NCBI GenBank assembly: GCA_905221605.1 | Contig: CAJNDS010002083.1 | Span: 368,287-432,286 of the forward strand | Direction of reading: 5' to 3' | DNA: 64,000 nt | Source: Symbiodinium natans | Taxonomy: Eukaryota; Sar; Dinophyceae; Suessiales; Symbiodiniaceae | Shown: positions 10,984-21,200 of the stretch, in pieces | Layout: the number at the start of each line of letters is the position of its first letter | Numbering within the stretch: position 1 is the first letter of the stretch | Translations under genes and position numbers: made by a program | Notes under the pieces: generated by a model | The model's database searches: none | Told to the model about the DNA's origin: nothing | What the model saw: the letters and a program-made list of their open reading frames with translations, nothing else

Positions 10984-12679
10984 GTACTGATATGGAAAAA
11001 GGCGCCGGGCATGTTTATCCAGCGCCCCAACCCCTGCCCAAACTTTCGAAGCTCAGCCAAGTAAGATGCGTCTTTCGCTCAGGACGCTACATTGGACAGA
11101 GCGTCCCAGCAACGCCCGGCCCTCTGGGGGTTTTTGAGCGTGAGGGGCGCAGGAGTTCAGGTTTCGGCATGCAGGATTCAGGGCTTGCGGTTTGGGATGT
11201 AAAGTCGGAAATGTGTTTTGTTCGCGGGCCGGGCGGCAGCCAAAATAGGCACCTTTCAACTCCCTCCCGACCGCGATGCAGCACCGCTCCCACTAAGCCG
11301 TTTAACAGTTTAACATTTTGGAGTTCTGGGTTTATAGGGTTTGCTTAAAGGCGATTCGGTAGCTTGAAATTCGGTGTCGGCTTTGTGGCAGTTTCTGGGA
11401 TGACATCAGGGCGACGCCTTGCGTGTCTTCAAGGTTACCTGAGCAAATCTCACGTGAAGAACTTAGCCTTAGGCTAGAGAACTTGGGGGAAAATGGCCTC
11501 GGTCTCAAACACTGGGGGCAGGATCTGACGTCGGCAAAAAGGTTGGGGCTTTGGGGTTAGGATGGGACAGAATCGGAAGCCTGAATTCCAGTGTCACTCT
11601 TGTGTGACTCCGAGCAACGTGCGGCTTCCACCTTCCCTTCCATCTTCTCCAAGGCGCTTCCTGTTCTGACTGATGCAGATCGCATCTACGATGTCGAGGC
11701 GCGCGCCAATCCGACATGAGGGGCCTTGGTAGGCGAGGAGTGCTGTTACCACCTAAAGCCTCGCACCCTCAACCCAAAATTGCCTCGACGCCAAAGAGCT
11801 GCTGTCGCGCCAGCGCCCCGATGTCCTCCCAGAACGGATCTGGGAAGCTTCTAGAACGCCAGGTCTCTTTCTTTTCGGCCGAATTCCCGCCCGAAAGCCC
11901 TGAACTATAAACCCTTAAGCGCCCTAAAGCCCCAAGCTGAACCCTGAAACCTTAAACCCCAAAACCTCCCCACCAGCCGACGCGAGGATCTGGATGCCTC
12001 GGAAGGGTTTATCGCTGAGCTCTTCGAGCGGGACACTCTGAGTTGCGGTTCTACTGGCTGTTACTGCTTTGGTTCAGTGAGGTCGGCTCCTACCTTCGGA
12101 GCCAACCAGTAGCCAGCAGAAGTTGCTGCAGATGCGAAGAGCCTTTACATCCCGCGCCCTTTTCAGAACCCTACACCCCAAACCACCCACAGCCCCTATA
12201 GCCCCAGGCCTGTGCGGCGCCAGTTCTTCGCCCAGCCGGCGGTTCCGCAGGCGCCGAGCTGAAATCCCCCCAACCATCCGCCCATAAACCCTAAACCGTA
12301 AACCTAAAATCCCATAAGACCCGTTAACACCCCTAGACCCTAACCCCCTGAAACAGCCCTTGCCGCTTGCAGCCTCTAAGCCTTCCGTCAAGCGCTGGCA
12401 AGAGTGATTTGGAGGCCTCTGCTCAGGTGTTTCTTGGTCCCCCCCGGGTCTTCCGATGGCATGAAACCGTAAGCCCCGGCAACAGCCCCAAGTTTCCCGA
12501 AGACTGGCTTCCCCCAGGCCCTTTCGCGGTTTTAGGGGGGCTTTGGGGGGCTCGCGGGTCTTGTTCAGGGCCCTCTATGCAATGAACAGGACATCCTCTT
12601 CTTCCTGCAAGAGGAGATTCCAGATGGCGCCGTGCCACCCTCAGTTGTCACGGGATCCGTCAGTGAAGGCCTCATGTTC
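10984..12679 (+). CDS. Series of short candidate exons, unrecognised gene(s)
   Basis: Same-strand segments with splice-like borders. About 10984-11060 reads WKKAPGMFIQRPNPCPNFRS up to a GTAAGA donor. 11592-11715 follows CCAG and contains AASTFPSIFSKALPVLTDAD and RIYDVEARANPT. 11787-11862 reads DAKELLSRQRPDVLPERIWE and ends AG before GTCTCT. 11977-12045 reads REDLDASEGFIAELFERDTL. 12380-12468 reads AFRQALARVIWRPLLRCFLV and ends at GTAAGC. 12590-12679 follows ACAG and reads DILFFLQEEIPDGAVPPSVV, then TGSVSEGLMF. The pieces are GC3-rich and protein-like, but phases between the last two do not match directly, so exons are missing or there are two genes. No family recognised. Confidence 0.4.
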
Positions 12680-12689
12680 GTATAGTGTC

Positions 12690-14370
12690 CTCTATCAGTG
12701 AACGGTTCTGAAAGACTCATTTTAGCCGGGTAGGGGAGCTTCGCCTTCACCCCTGAATTTCACTGGAACTGGCTGAATAAATCAGAACTGCGACTTCTTC
12801 TCTGATTGGTTCCGAATTACTATTCCCACCCCAACATTGCTCCCACGTGTATGCAATGCGATGGCGATAACTTCTTCGTATAGACATGAGGCTGTTGTAC
12901 TACGTCAATGTTGAGATGGCTGCGCTTTATACTTTATTCACATCTGCTTATACTCCATATCTAGTCTCCTGGCTTCTCCGAAGCTGCTGCCGCAAAAGCT
13001 ACTATTCATATTCGCATGGCCCTTGAGCTGTTATTTTGTGTTGCCATGATCATCGCAGCTACTGCTGTTGTGGCTTCTGATGCGGGAATCTGCTGAAACT
13101 CGTGGCTTTGACCCTCTTTGCTTGTTTTGCTCTTGTTGTCACGAAAGCTAGCTCCTTGGAGCTTGCGAGAGTTGTCGTTTACAAGTCTTCTCTCTAGTGT
13201 TCAGCTGGGTCAAAAAGCGACCCCGACCCTTAAGTGGTATGAAAATCAAAGAGATAAGCGGCTGTGGGGGCCCCCCCTTATAGGATTGACAGAATCAATC
13301 TCAAGGCGTCACCCCCCCCCATTCAGGGTCGCCTTAATTGATTTCTGGGGAGGGGCCCCCCTTTTGCCCCCCCGCCCCCCCCCCCCCCCTCTTGCTCAGG
13401 CTCCTGCTGTTCGAGCTGTCTGCCTGACTCAAAAAAAGCTTGCTTGTCAGCTGCGTTTCTAGCTTTCGTAGCCCGGATCTCAAGCTGAATTAATTTCGAA
13501 GACTGTTACTGTATTGCTTGTCGCATTGCTCTTTGCACTTATGAACCCCATATACCCAAACACCTCAAACACTACAAAGCATCCCGAAAGCTTGCGGAGA
13601 TCGGATTTTGAGCTGGGGCGCCAAGGCTGTGGCTGTCCTGACTGGCGTCCATCCGAGGAGTCCAACCTTCGTCAGGGTCTCCCATGCCCTGGGCGGTTCC
13701 AGAAGACTTGGATTCCCGTGTACCTGACTTCCGGTCTATGGTGGCTTGGGTTCAGCCACTTGGTTCTTAGCAGGTTTCAGCAGACCTCCCGCATGGTGGA
13801 GGGAGCCAAGGGCTTGCAGACCTCAGTCTTGAGGCCCACTGCGCGATTCCGATTCCCTAACATCCTAAATGGCTCTTAACTTAACCCCGAACCCTGACAA
13901 CAGGCCTTAAACCCCTAGAACCCCTAAAGCCCTTCACGCCCTTCACGCCGGAGGATCCGTGGCAGAGTGTGGAAGGAAGTGCTCGTCTTCCGCGTGCCGG
14001 CCCAAGCAAACTGCACCTAAGCAAACTGCACCTAGCTCTTGGATGTCAGAGCTGCGTGGCTTTCGAGGGTCAAGATTTTTTCTGCTTGTTGGCGTGCCGT
14101 TTCAGTCCAACCTTCGGGCTTCGTGGGTATCAGGGTGGATCTATTGATTGTCCCATATTGGGCCAAAGAGGATGGGCTCTTCTCAGGGGGTGTTCAAAGG
14201 CTTTCAGCGGGTTCAGAAGGGACAACCTAGATGAAGGTTCGTCATTGGTGATTCGGGTTTCGGGTGTGGATCTCCCCGAAGTTGCTCAGCTCTGTCGACC
14301 CGGAGTTCCTAAACACAGCAAAGCCCCTGAACCCTGAACACCAAGCTGTCAACCCTAAGCCCTGAACATA
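12690..14370. other. Spacer with poly-C tract, no firm gene
   Basis: A run of C with few interruptions lies at about 13368-13391. Weak coding-like pieces occur near 13514-13660 (start MLVALLFALMNPIYPNTSNT) and 13785-13870 (TSRMVEGAKGLQTSVL). Neither has a convincing splice frame, so they are not called as genes. Confidence 0.4.
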
Positions 14371-14384
14371 TAGGATGCCACGCA

Positions 14385-14845
14385 ACGGGTGAGCTGCCCC
14401 TGGCTGCACCTGACATTTCGTGGCACGTCCCGGCCTTCATGGCTAGAAAGCCTAAAAGCAGGAACCCAAGAGACTTTCAACATGTGAGCCTGCAGGAGCT
14501 CCGTGTGGTCCACATCTATGGCATCATCAACTATGGGGGTCAGTGCCGGTGGCCCCAGTCAGCCGAGTGCGCAGAGTTTAAGGACGGACATGGGTCATTG
14601 AGATGTGCCTGTTGGCCCTCCTTGGAGACAGTTTTTCAATTCCAGGTTCGCTTTTCTCATCTTTCTTGCGACTATGATTGTCTGGCTGGACCCATACACA
14701 CCTTGGAACTCTGGGTTTGTTTGAAGCGCAAATGCGCCGCCCAGGCTATCGACGGCTGGAGTACTCCACAAACTGCAAGTACGCCTTGGGAGGCCTCTTC
14801 CACTTCAGAGCCCAGGAGCCTCCTAACCCAAAATCTCATTTAACC
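14385..14845 (+). CDS. Candidate exons, unrecognised
   Basis: One open frame reads APDISWHVPAFMARKPKSRN, then VSLQELRVVHIYGIINYGGQ and a Cys-containing stretch SAECAEF. About 110 bp later, after a CCCAG acceptor, YRRLEYSTNCKYALGGLFHF follows in a different frame, as expected for a next exon. No conserved motif is recognised. Confidence 0.3.
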
Positions 14846-15263
14846 TTCATTTCATGAAGTTCATCTTCCCACTTGCGGCCCGCCCAACACGTTGCAAAGA
14901 TGCTCCCCCACGTTGGACTTAGCCTTAAAGCCCCGACCTGCCAAAGACCTGAGATACCACAAAAGCCCCGGCAACAGAAGCCACCCTGCACCTAAAGCGC
15001 TTCCTCAAAGAAGACCCAGCGCCTCCCGAACCCCGTAATTCGGGAACGTGCCGAACAGTATACCTTAGACTCAGGCTTCTGTTAGGTTCTCAGCATCTCT
15101 GAAAGGCATATTCCCTATACTGCGGGGGAGACGTTGGGAGGTCTCTTTGGGGGGGATGGAGCCCCACCCGCCAGGGTTGCAGCCTGCCTTCCAGAATCGC
15201 CCGTCTCCCTGGCCGGAGTGGGGCCGCCACCAGGCCGGCTTCGGGTTTGTAGGGGAACCCCTT

Positions 15264-15342
15264 GGGTCGGAAATAATTGCTAGCAATATTCCCTGATGGT
15301 CCCTATGTAATTAACTCTACTACAATGCCCCCCCCCCCCCCC
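15264..15342 (+). repeat. Dispersed repeat, family B copy 1
   Basis: A segment beginning GGGTCGGAA, continuing TTCCCTGATGGTCCCT, and ending in a long C run. The same order of words recurs at 48387-48462 and 63778-63848. Inverted ends were not identified, so its class is unknown. Confidence 0.65.
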
Positions 15343-15520
15343 ACACACCCTTCGGCCCCTCTAGTACCCTCTGACAGCCCATCATGCTCACTAAGCGAAA
15401 GGAGGCGAAGTTCTTGGGCGTTGTTCTAGGTGGGGGGGAGAATGCGAGGTATAAGGTTATGTACGTAGGACCTTTAGGGTCTATTTGGCACGCCTCGTTT
15501 GCCGCCGGGAAATCCCTAGA

Positions 15521-17430
15521 TTTGATTTTTCAAGGATTTCATGAAATTTAAAATGCCCAAAAAACCCTTGAAATCCTTAAAAAATCAAATCCCGGGATTT
15601 AATATTTTAAGGATTTCAAGGATTTTTTGGGCATTTTAAATTTCATGAAATCCTTGAAAAATCAAATCCCGGGATTTAGTTTTTCAAGGATTTCAAGGAT
15701 TTCATAAAATTTAAATACCGGAAAACCTCCCCTCCCCACCCAGAGTACGGGAAGACCACGCGGATTTTAAAATTTATGAAACCCTTGAAATCCTTGAAAA
15801 ATTAAATCCCGGGATTTAATTTTTCAAGGATTTCATAAAATTTCAAATGCCCAAAAACCCTTGAAATCCTTAAAAAATCAAATCCTGGGATTTAATATTT
15901 TAAGGATTTCAAGGATTTTTTGGGCATTTTAAATTTTATGAAATCCTTGAAAAATCAAATCCCGGGATTTAATTTTTCAAGGATTTCAAGGATTTCATAA
16001 ATTTTAAAATCCGCGTGGTCTTCCCGTACTCTGAGTGGGGAGGGGGGGGGTTTGCTTTTGCAGGAGTTCCGGTATTTAAATTTTATGAAATCCTTGAAAT
16101 CCTTGAAAAATTAAATCCCGGGATTTAATTTTTCAAGGATTTCATGAAATTTAAAATGCCCAAAAAATCCTTGAAATCCTTAAAAAATCAAATCCCGGGA
16201 TTTAATATTTTAAGGATTTCAAGGATTTTTTGGGCATTTTAAATTTTATGAAATCCTTGAAAAATCAAATCCCGGGATTTAATTTTTCAAGGATTTCAAG
16301 GATTTCATAAATTTTAAAATCCGCGTGGTCTTCCCGTACTCTGAGTGGGGAGGGGGGGGTTTGCTTTTGCAGGAATTCCGGTATTTAAATTTTATGAAAT
16401 CCTTGAAATCCTTGAAAAATTAAATCCCGGGACTTGATTTTTCAAGGATTTCATGAAATTTAAAATGCCTAAGAAATCCATGAAATCCTTAAAAAATCAA
16501 ATCCCGGGATTTGATATTTTAAGGATTTCAAGGATTTTTTGGGAATTTTAAATTTCATGAAATCCTTGAAAAACCAAATCCCGGGATTTAATTTTTCAAG
16601 GATTTCAAGGATTTCATAAATTTTAAAATCCGCGTGGTCTTCCCGTACTCTGAGTGGGGAGGGGGGTTTGCTTTTGCAGGATTTCCGGTATTTAAATTTT
16701 ATGAAATCCTTGAAATCCTTGAAAAATTAAATCCCGGGACTTGATTTTTCAAGGATTTCATAAAATTTAAAATGCCCAAAACATCCTTGAAATCCTTAAA
16801 AAATCAAATCCCGGGATTTGATATTTTAAGGATTTCAAGGTTTTTTGGGCATTTTAAATTTTATGAAATCCTTGAAAAATCAAATCCCGGGATTTGATTT
16901 TTCAAGGATTTCAAGGATTTCATAAATTTTAAAATCCGCGTGGTCTTCCCGCACTCTGAGTGGGGAGGGGGGGGGGGGTTTGCTTTTGTAGGAGTTCCGG
17001 TATTTAAATTTTATGAAATCCGTGAAATCCTTGAAAAATCAAATCCCGGGATTTAGTTTTTCAAGGATTTCATGAAATTTAAAATGCCCAAAAAATCCTT
17101 GAAATCCTTAAAAAATCAAATCCCGGGATTTAATCTTTTAAGGATTTCAAGGTTTTTTTGGGCATTTTAAATTTTATGAAATCCTAAAATCAAATCTCGG
17201 GATTTGATTTTTCAAGGATTTCAAGGATTTCATAAATTTTAAAATCCGCGCGGTCTTCCCGTACTCTGAGTGGGGAGGGGGGCGTTTGCTTTTGCAAGAG
17301 CTCCGGTATTTGAAGTTTATGAAATCCTTGAAATCCTTGAAAAACTAAATCCCGGGATTTAATTTTTCAAGGATCTCATGAAATTTAAAATGCCCAAAAA
17401 ATCATTGAAATCCTTAAAGAACTAAATCCC
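15521..17430. repeat. Palindromic satellite, unit about 308 bp
   Basis: The unit is built from nested palindromes centred on AAATCCCGGGATTT with arms TTTTTCAAGGATTTCAAGG and the complement. A landmark CCGCGTGGTCTTCCCG recurs at 16011, 16321, 16630, 16936 (variant) and 17246 (variant), giving periods of 310, 309, 306 and 310 bp. One landmark is in the opposite orientation near 15739-15765. Units vary by single substitutions, including loss of CCCGGG to CCTGGG in one core. The repeat can fold into many hairpins. Confidence 0.95.
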
Positions 17431-17436
17431 GGGGAT

Positions 17437-17546
17437 CGGTTTAGGGTTTAGGGTTTAGGGTTTAGGGTTTAGGGTTTAGGGTTTAGGGTTTACGGTTTAG
17501 GGTTTAGGGTTTAGGGTTTAGGGTTTAGCGTTTAGGGTTTAGGGTA
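17437..17546 (+). repeat. Telomere-like array (TTTAGGG)n, about 15 units
   Basis: A nearly perfect TTTAGGG run with single-base variants that interrupts a unit of the palindromic satellite. Degenerate satellite resumes after it. It is inside the 10.1-kb element, so it is not a chromosome end. Confidence 0.95.
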
Positions 17547-17689
17547 ATATCCTTGAAACCCTTAACAACAATCAAATACCGGATTTGATTGTGTAAGGAG
17601 TTCATAAAAAGTTAAGACGCCGAAAAGAATTTAAACCCTTTAAAATCAAACCCCGGGAATTGTCTTTTCCAGGATTTCAGACATACCCG

Positions 17690-18245
17690 CTCATTGCCCA
17701 TCCCACATCACCCCGCATCATCTCCCATCATCTCCCATCGTTTCTCTCATCCCCCATCATGCCCCATCATCCCCCAATCATCCCCCATCATCTCCCATCA
17801 TTTCGGGGGGGGTGAAAGGGATGATGGGGGATGATGGGGGATGATGGGGGATGAGACAGTCAGCCCCCTTATCATGTCCCATCGTCTCTCTCATCCCGCG
17901 TCATCCCGCGTCATCCCCCATCATCCCCCATCATCCCCCATCATCCCCCATCATCCCGCATCATCCGCCATCATCCCCATCATCTCCCATCATCCCCCAT
18001 CATCCCCCATCATCATTCCCCATCATCTCTCATAATCCCTTTCACCCCCCCATCATCCACCATCATCCCCCATCAGCCCCCATCATCGTCCCCGATCAGC
18101 CCCTATCATGCCCCATCATGTCTCTCATCCCGCATCATCCCCCATCATTCCCCATCACCCCCCATCATCTCCCATCATCCCGCATCATCCCCCATCATCC
18201 CCCATCATCATTCCCCATCATCTCCCATAATCCCTTTCACCCCCC
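17690..18245. repeat. CATCATCCCC minisatellite with an internal inversion
   Basis: Tandem 10-11 bp units of CATCATCCCC and close variants. A block at about 17803-17855 has the complementary orientation (GGGATGATGGGGGATGATGG). CCCTTTCACCCCCC occurs in direct orientation at about 18027 and 18232, and its complement in the inverted block. Confidence 0.95.
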
Positions 18246-18249
18246 GTCT

Positions 18250-21200
18250 TGAGGGGTTAGTGACTGCCCTAGAGGTTAATCGTATGTCCCCCCGCTTCGT
18301 GTTGTTGTGATTTGGTAGGGGCCCAGAGGTTTGTATGAGTTGTTTTCTTCGTTCGTGTTGTAAGGGTTTTGTGAGGGCCCCGGAGGTTTGTCGCATGTCC
18401 CCTTTCTTCGTGCTTGTAGGGTTTGGGGAGTGTCTAGATAATTGTCAAAAATCATTCCTTCCGCGCTCGTACTATGAGGGGCTAGTGGCTGCCCTAGAGG
18501 TTTGTCGTACATTCCCCCGCTTCGTGTTCCTGAGATTTGGTAGGGGCCAGAGGCTTGTCATATGTCCCCTCCCTTCGTCCCTTCGTGTTGTGAGGGTTGC
18601 ATTCGGCCTTGGAGGTTTGCCGTATGTCCCCTTTCTTGGCGTCTAGATGATTGTCATCATAAGTCATTTGCTTCCGTGGTCGTATCATGAGGGCTATTGA
18701 CCGCCCTAGAGATTTGTCGTATGCCCCCCTGCTTCGTGTTCCTGTGAGTTGGGAGGGGCCTAAAGGTTTATCTTTTGTCCCCTCCCTTCGTCCCTTCGTA
18801 TTGTAAGGGTTTCGTGAGCGCTCTGGAGGTTTTTCATATATCCCCTTTGTTCGTGCTTGTAGGGTTGAGGGAGTGTCTAGATGATTATCACATATCGTTT
18901 GCTTCCGCAGTCGCTATGAGGGTATTGATTGCCCTAAAGATTTCTCGTGTGTCCCCCGCTTCGTATTCCTGTGATTTGGTAGGGGTCTAGAGGTTTGTCG
19001 TAATTCCTCTCCCTTCGTTCCTTCGTGGGATGTTTGCGTGTGTCCCCTTTCATCGTGCTTGTAGGGTTTGGGGAGCCTAGACGACTGATATATACATATA
19101 TATAATTCGATTCCGTGCTCGTATTGTGAGGGGCTAGTGATCGCCCTAGAGGTTTGTCGTATGTCCCCCCGATTCCTGTTCCTGAGATTTGGTGGGGGCC
19201 TAGAGCTTTGTCGTATGTCCCCTCCTTTCGCCCCTTCGTGTTGTAGGGGTTTTGTTGGGCCTTGAAGGCTTGTCGTGTGTCCCCTTTCTTCGTGCTTGGA
19301 GAGTTTGAGGAGCGTCGAGATGATTACCATACATCATTTGCTTCCGTGCTCGTACTATGTGCGGTTAATTAGTGACTGCCCTAGAGGTTTGTCGTATGTC
19401 CCCTTCCTTCGTCCCTTCGCGTTGTATGGGTGGTAAGGGTTTTGTGAGGGCCCTGGAGGCTAGTCGTATATCCACTTTCTTCGAGCTTGTAGGGTTTGGG
19501 GGGGAGCGTCTAGAGTCTAGATGATCGTCATATATGATTTGCTTCCGTGCTCAAACTATGAGGGGCTAGTGACTGTCATAGAGGTTTGTCATTTGTCCCC
19601 CCCGTTTCCTTGGTCCTGTGATTTGGTAGGGGCTTAGAGGTTTGTCATATATTCCCTCCCTTCGTCCTTTCGTGTTGCAAGGGTTTTGTGAGAGCCCTGC
19701 AAATTTGCCGTATGTCCCTTTTCTTCTTGCTTGTAGGGTTTGGGGAGCGTCTAGACGACTGACATATGTAATTTGATTCCGGGCTCGTATTGTGCGGGGC
19801 TAGTGACTGCCCTAGAGGTTTGTCGTATGCCCTCCGCTTCCTTGTTCCTGTGATGTAGTAGGGGCCTACAGGTTTGTCGTGTGTCCCCTTTCTTGGCATC
19901 TAGATGATTGTCATAAGTCATTTGCTTCTGTGGTCGTATTATGAGGGCTATTGACTGCCCTAGAGGTTTGTCGTACGCCCCCCTGCTTCGTGTTCCTGTG
20001 AGTTGGGAGGGGCCTAGAGGTTTTTTTTTGGTCCCCTCCCTTCGTCCCTTCGTGTTGTAAGGGTTTCGTGAGCGCTCTGGAGGTTTTTCGTATGTCCCCT
20101 TTGTTCGTACTTGCAGGGTTTGGGGAGTGTCTAGATGATTATCACATATCGTTTGCTTCCGCAGTCGCTATGAGGGTATTGATTGCCCTAAAGATTTCTC
20201 GTGTGTCCCCCGCTTCGTATTCCTGTGATTTGGTAGGGGTCTAGAGGTTTGTCGTAATTCCTCTCCCTTCGTTCCTTCGTGGGATGTTTGCGTGTGTCCC
20301 CTTTCTTCGCGCTTGTAGGGTTTGGGGAGCCTAGACGACTGATATATACATATATATATATATGGTACCCCCCCCCCCAGTGACCTACCCTTTTTCGCCT
20401 TGTCTCAAGTCACCCAGCTGCACTGCAAGCAAACTCGGTGTGCAATATAGCGTATTTCTAGGGCGCAGACTAAAATACAACAAAAATCGCATACACGAGA
20501 CAGTAGAAAAACCAAAAATACCAAAACCCAAAAAAAAAAACAAAAAAACAAAACCAAAAAAAAACCAAAACAACCAAAACCAAAAAAACCAAAAAAAACC
20601 AAAACCAAAAAAAACCAAAAATCTCCAAGAGTCCCGGAAAATTGTTTTTTTTTTGGTTTTTTGGTTTTGGTGTTTTGTTTTTTTTTTTGGTTTTGGTATT
20701 TTTGTGTTTTTGGTTTTGGTATTTTGGCTTTTTGGTTCGCCTTCACGGTACGAGGCAACAACTACACATTTTTCTGTGTGCTTATGCTAATTGTGCTTTT
20801 CAGAAATAGTATACAAGTGGTCTTTCTAGTGCTTCAGAACTATTTGTTTCGTTATTACGTAAGTAGAGCCGCTAGTGTTTAGTGCATCTTTTGGTTGTAC
20901 TCAAGTGTAGTAGACCTTATTCAGCCATTACTTGGTGCTCTGGTAGCTAAATTCGCATGGATAATATTTGCCTGGTAAATGCGATTAATTATCTAGAAGC
21001 AGCATTTGCAATACTCGGCTTGAGGAAAAGCATTTATTGCTTAGAATTGTTTGGTTAAAAAGTGACTCCTACTCGTCCAGGGATACCCCAAAACCCTATA
21101 ATCCAAACTTCACCAGAGATTCTCCTGAAAAGCTTGCGCTTTTGGATGTTTTTATGTATTTGTGAACTGGCCTTCACTAAGTAGTTTTCTAGGATTCTTG

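Noticed and set aside
15521-17430. Palindromic repeats as a CRISPR array
   Set aside because: Units are about 308 bp, consist only of palindromes without unique spacers, and the genome is eukaryotic.
17437-17546. True chromosome end
   Set aside because: The array is embedded in satellite on both sides and similar arrays of both orientations occur throughout the window.
20362-20790. 142-residue Lys/Asn/Pro-rich ORF and the opposite Phe/Gly-rich ORFs
   Set aside because: Product of the A-rich/T-rich hairpin in the nested element.
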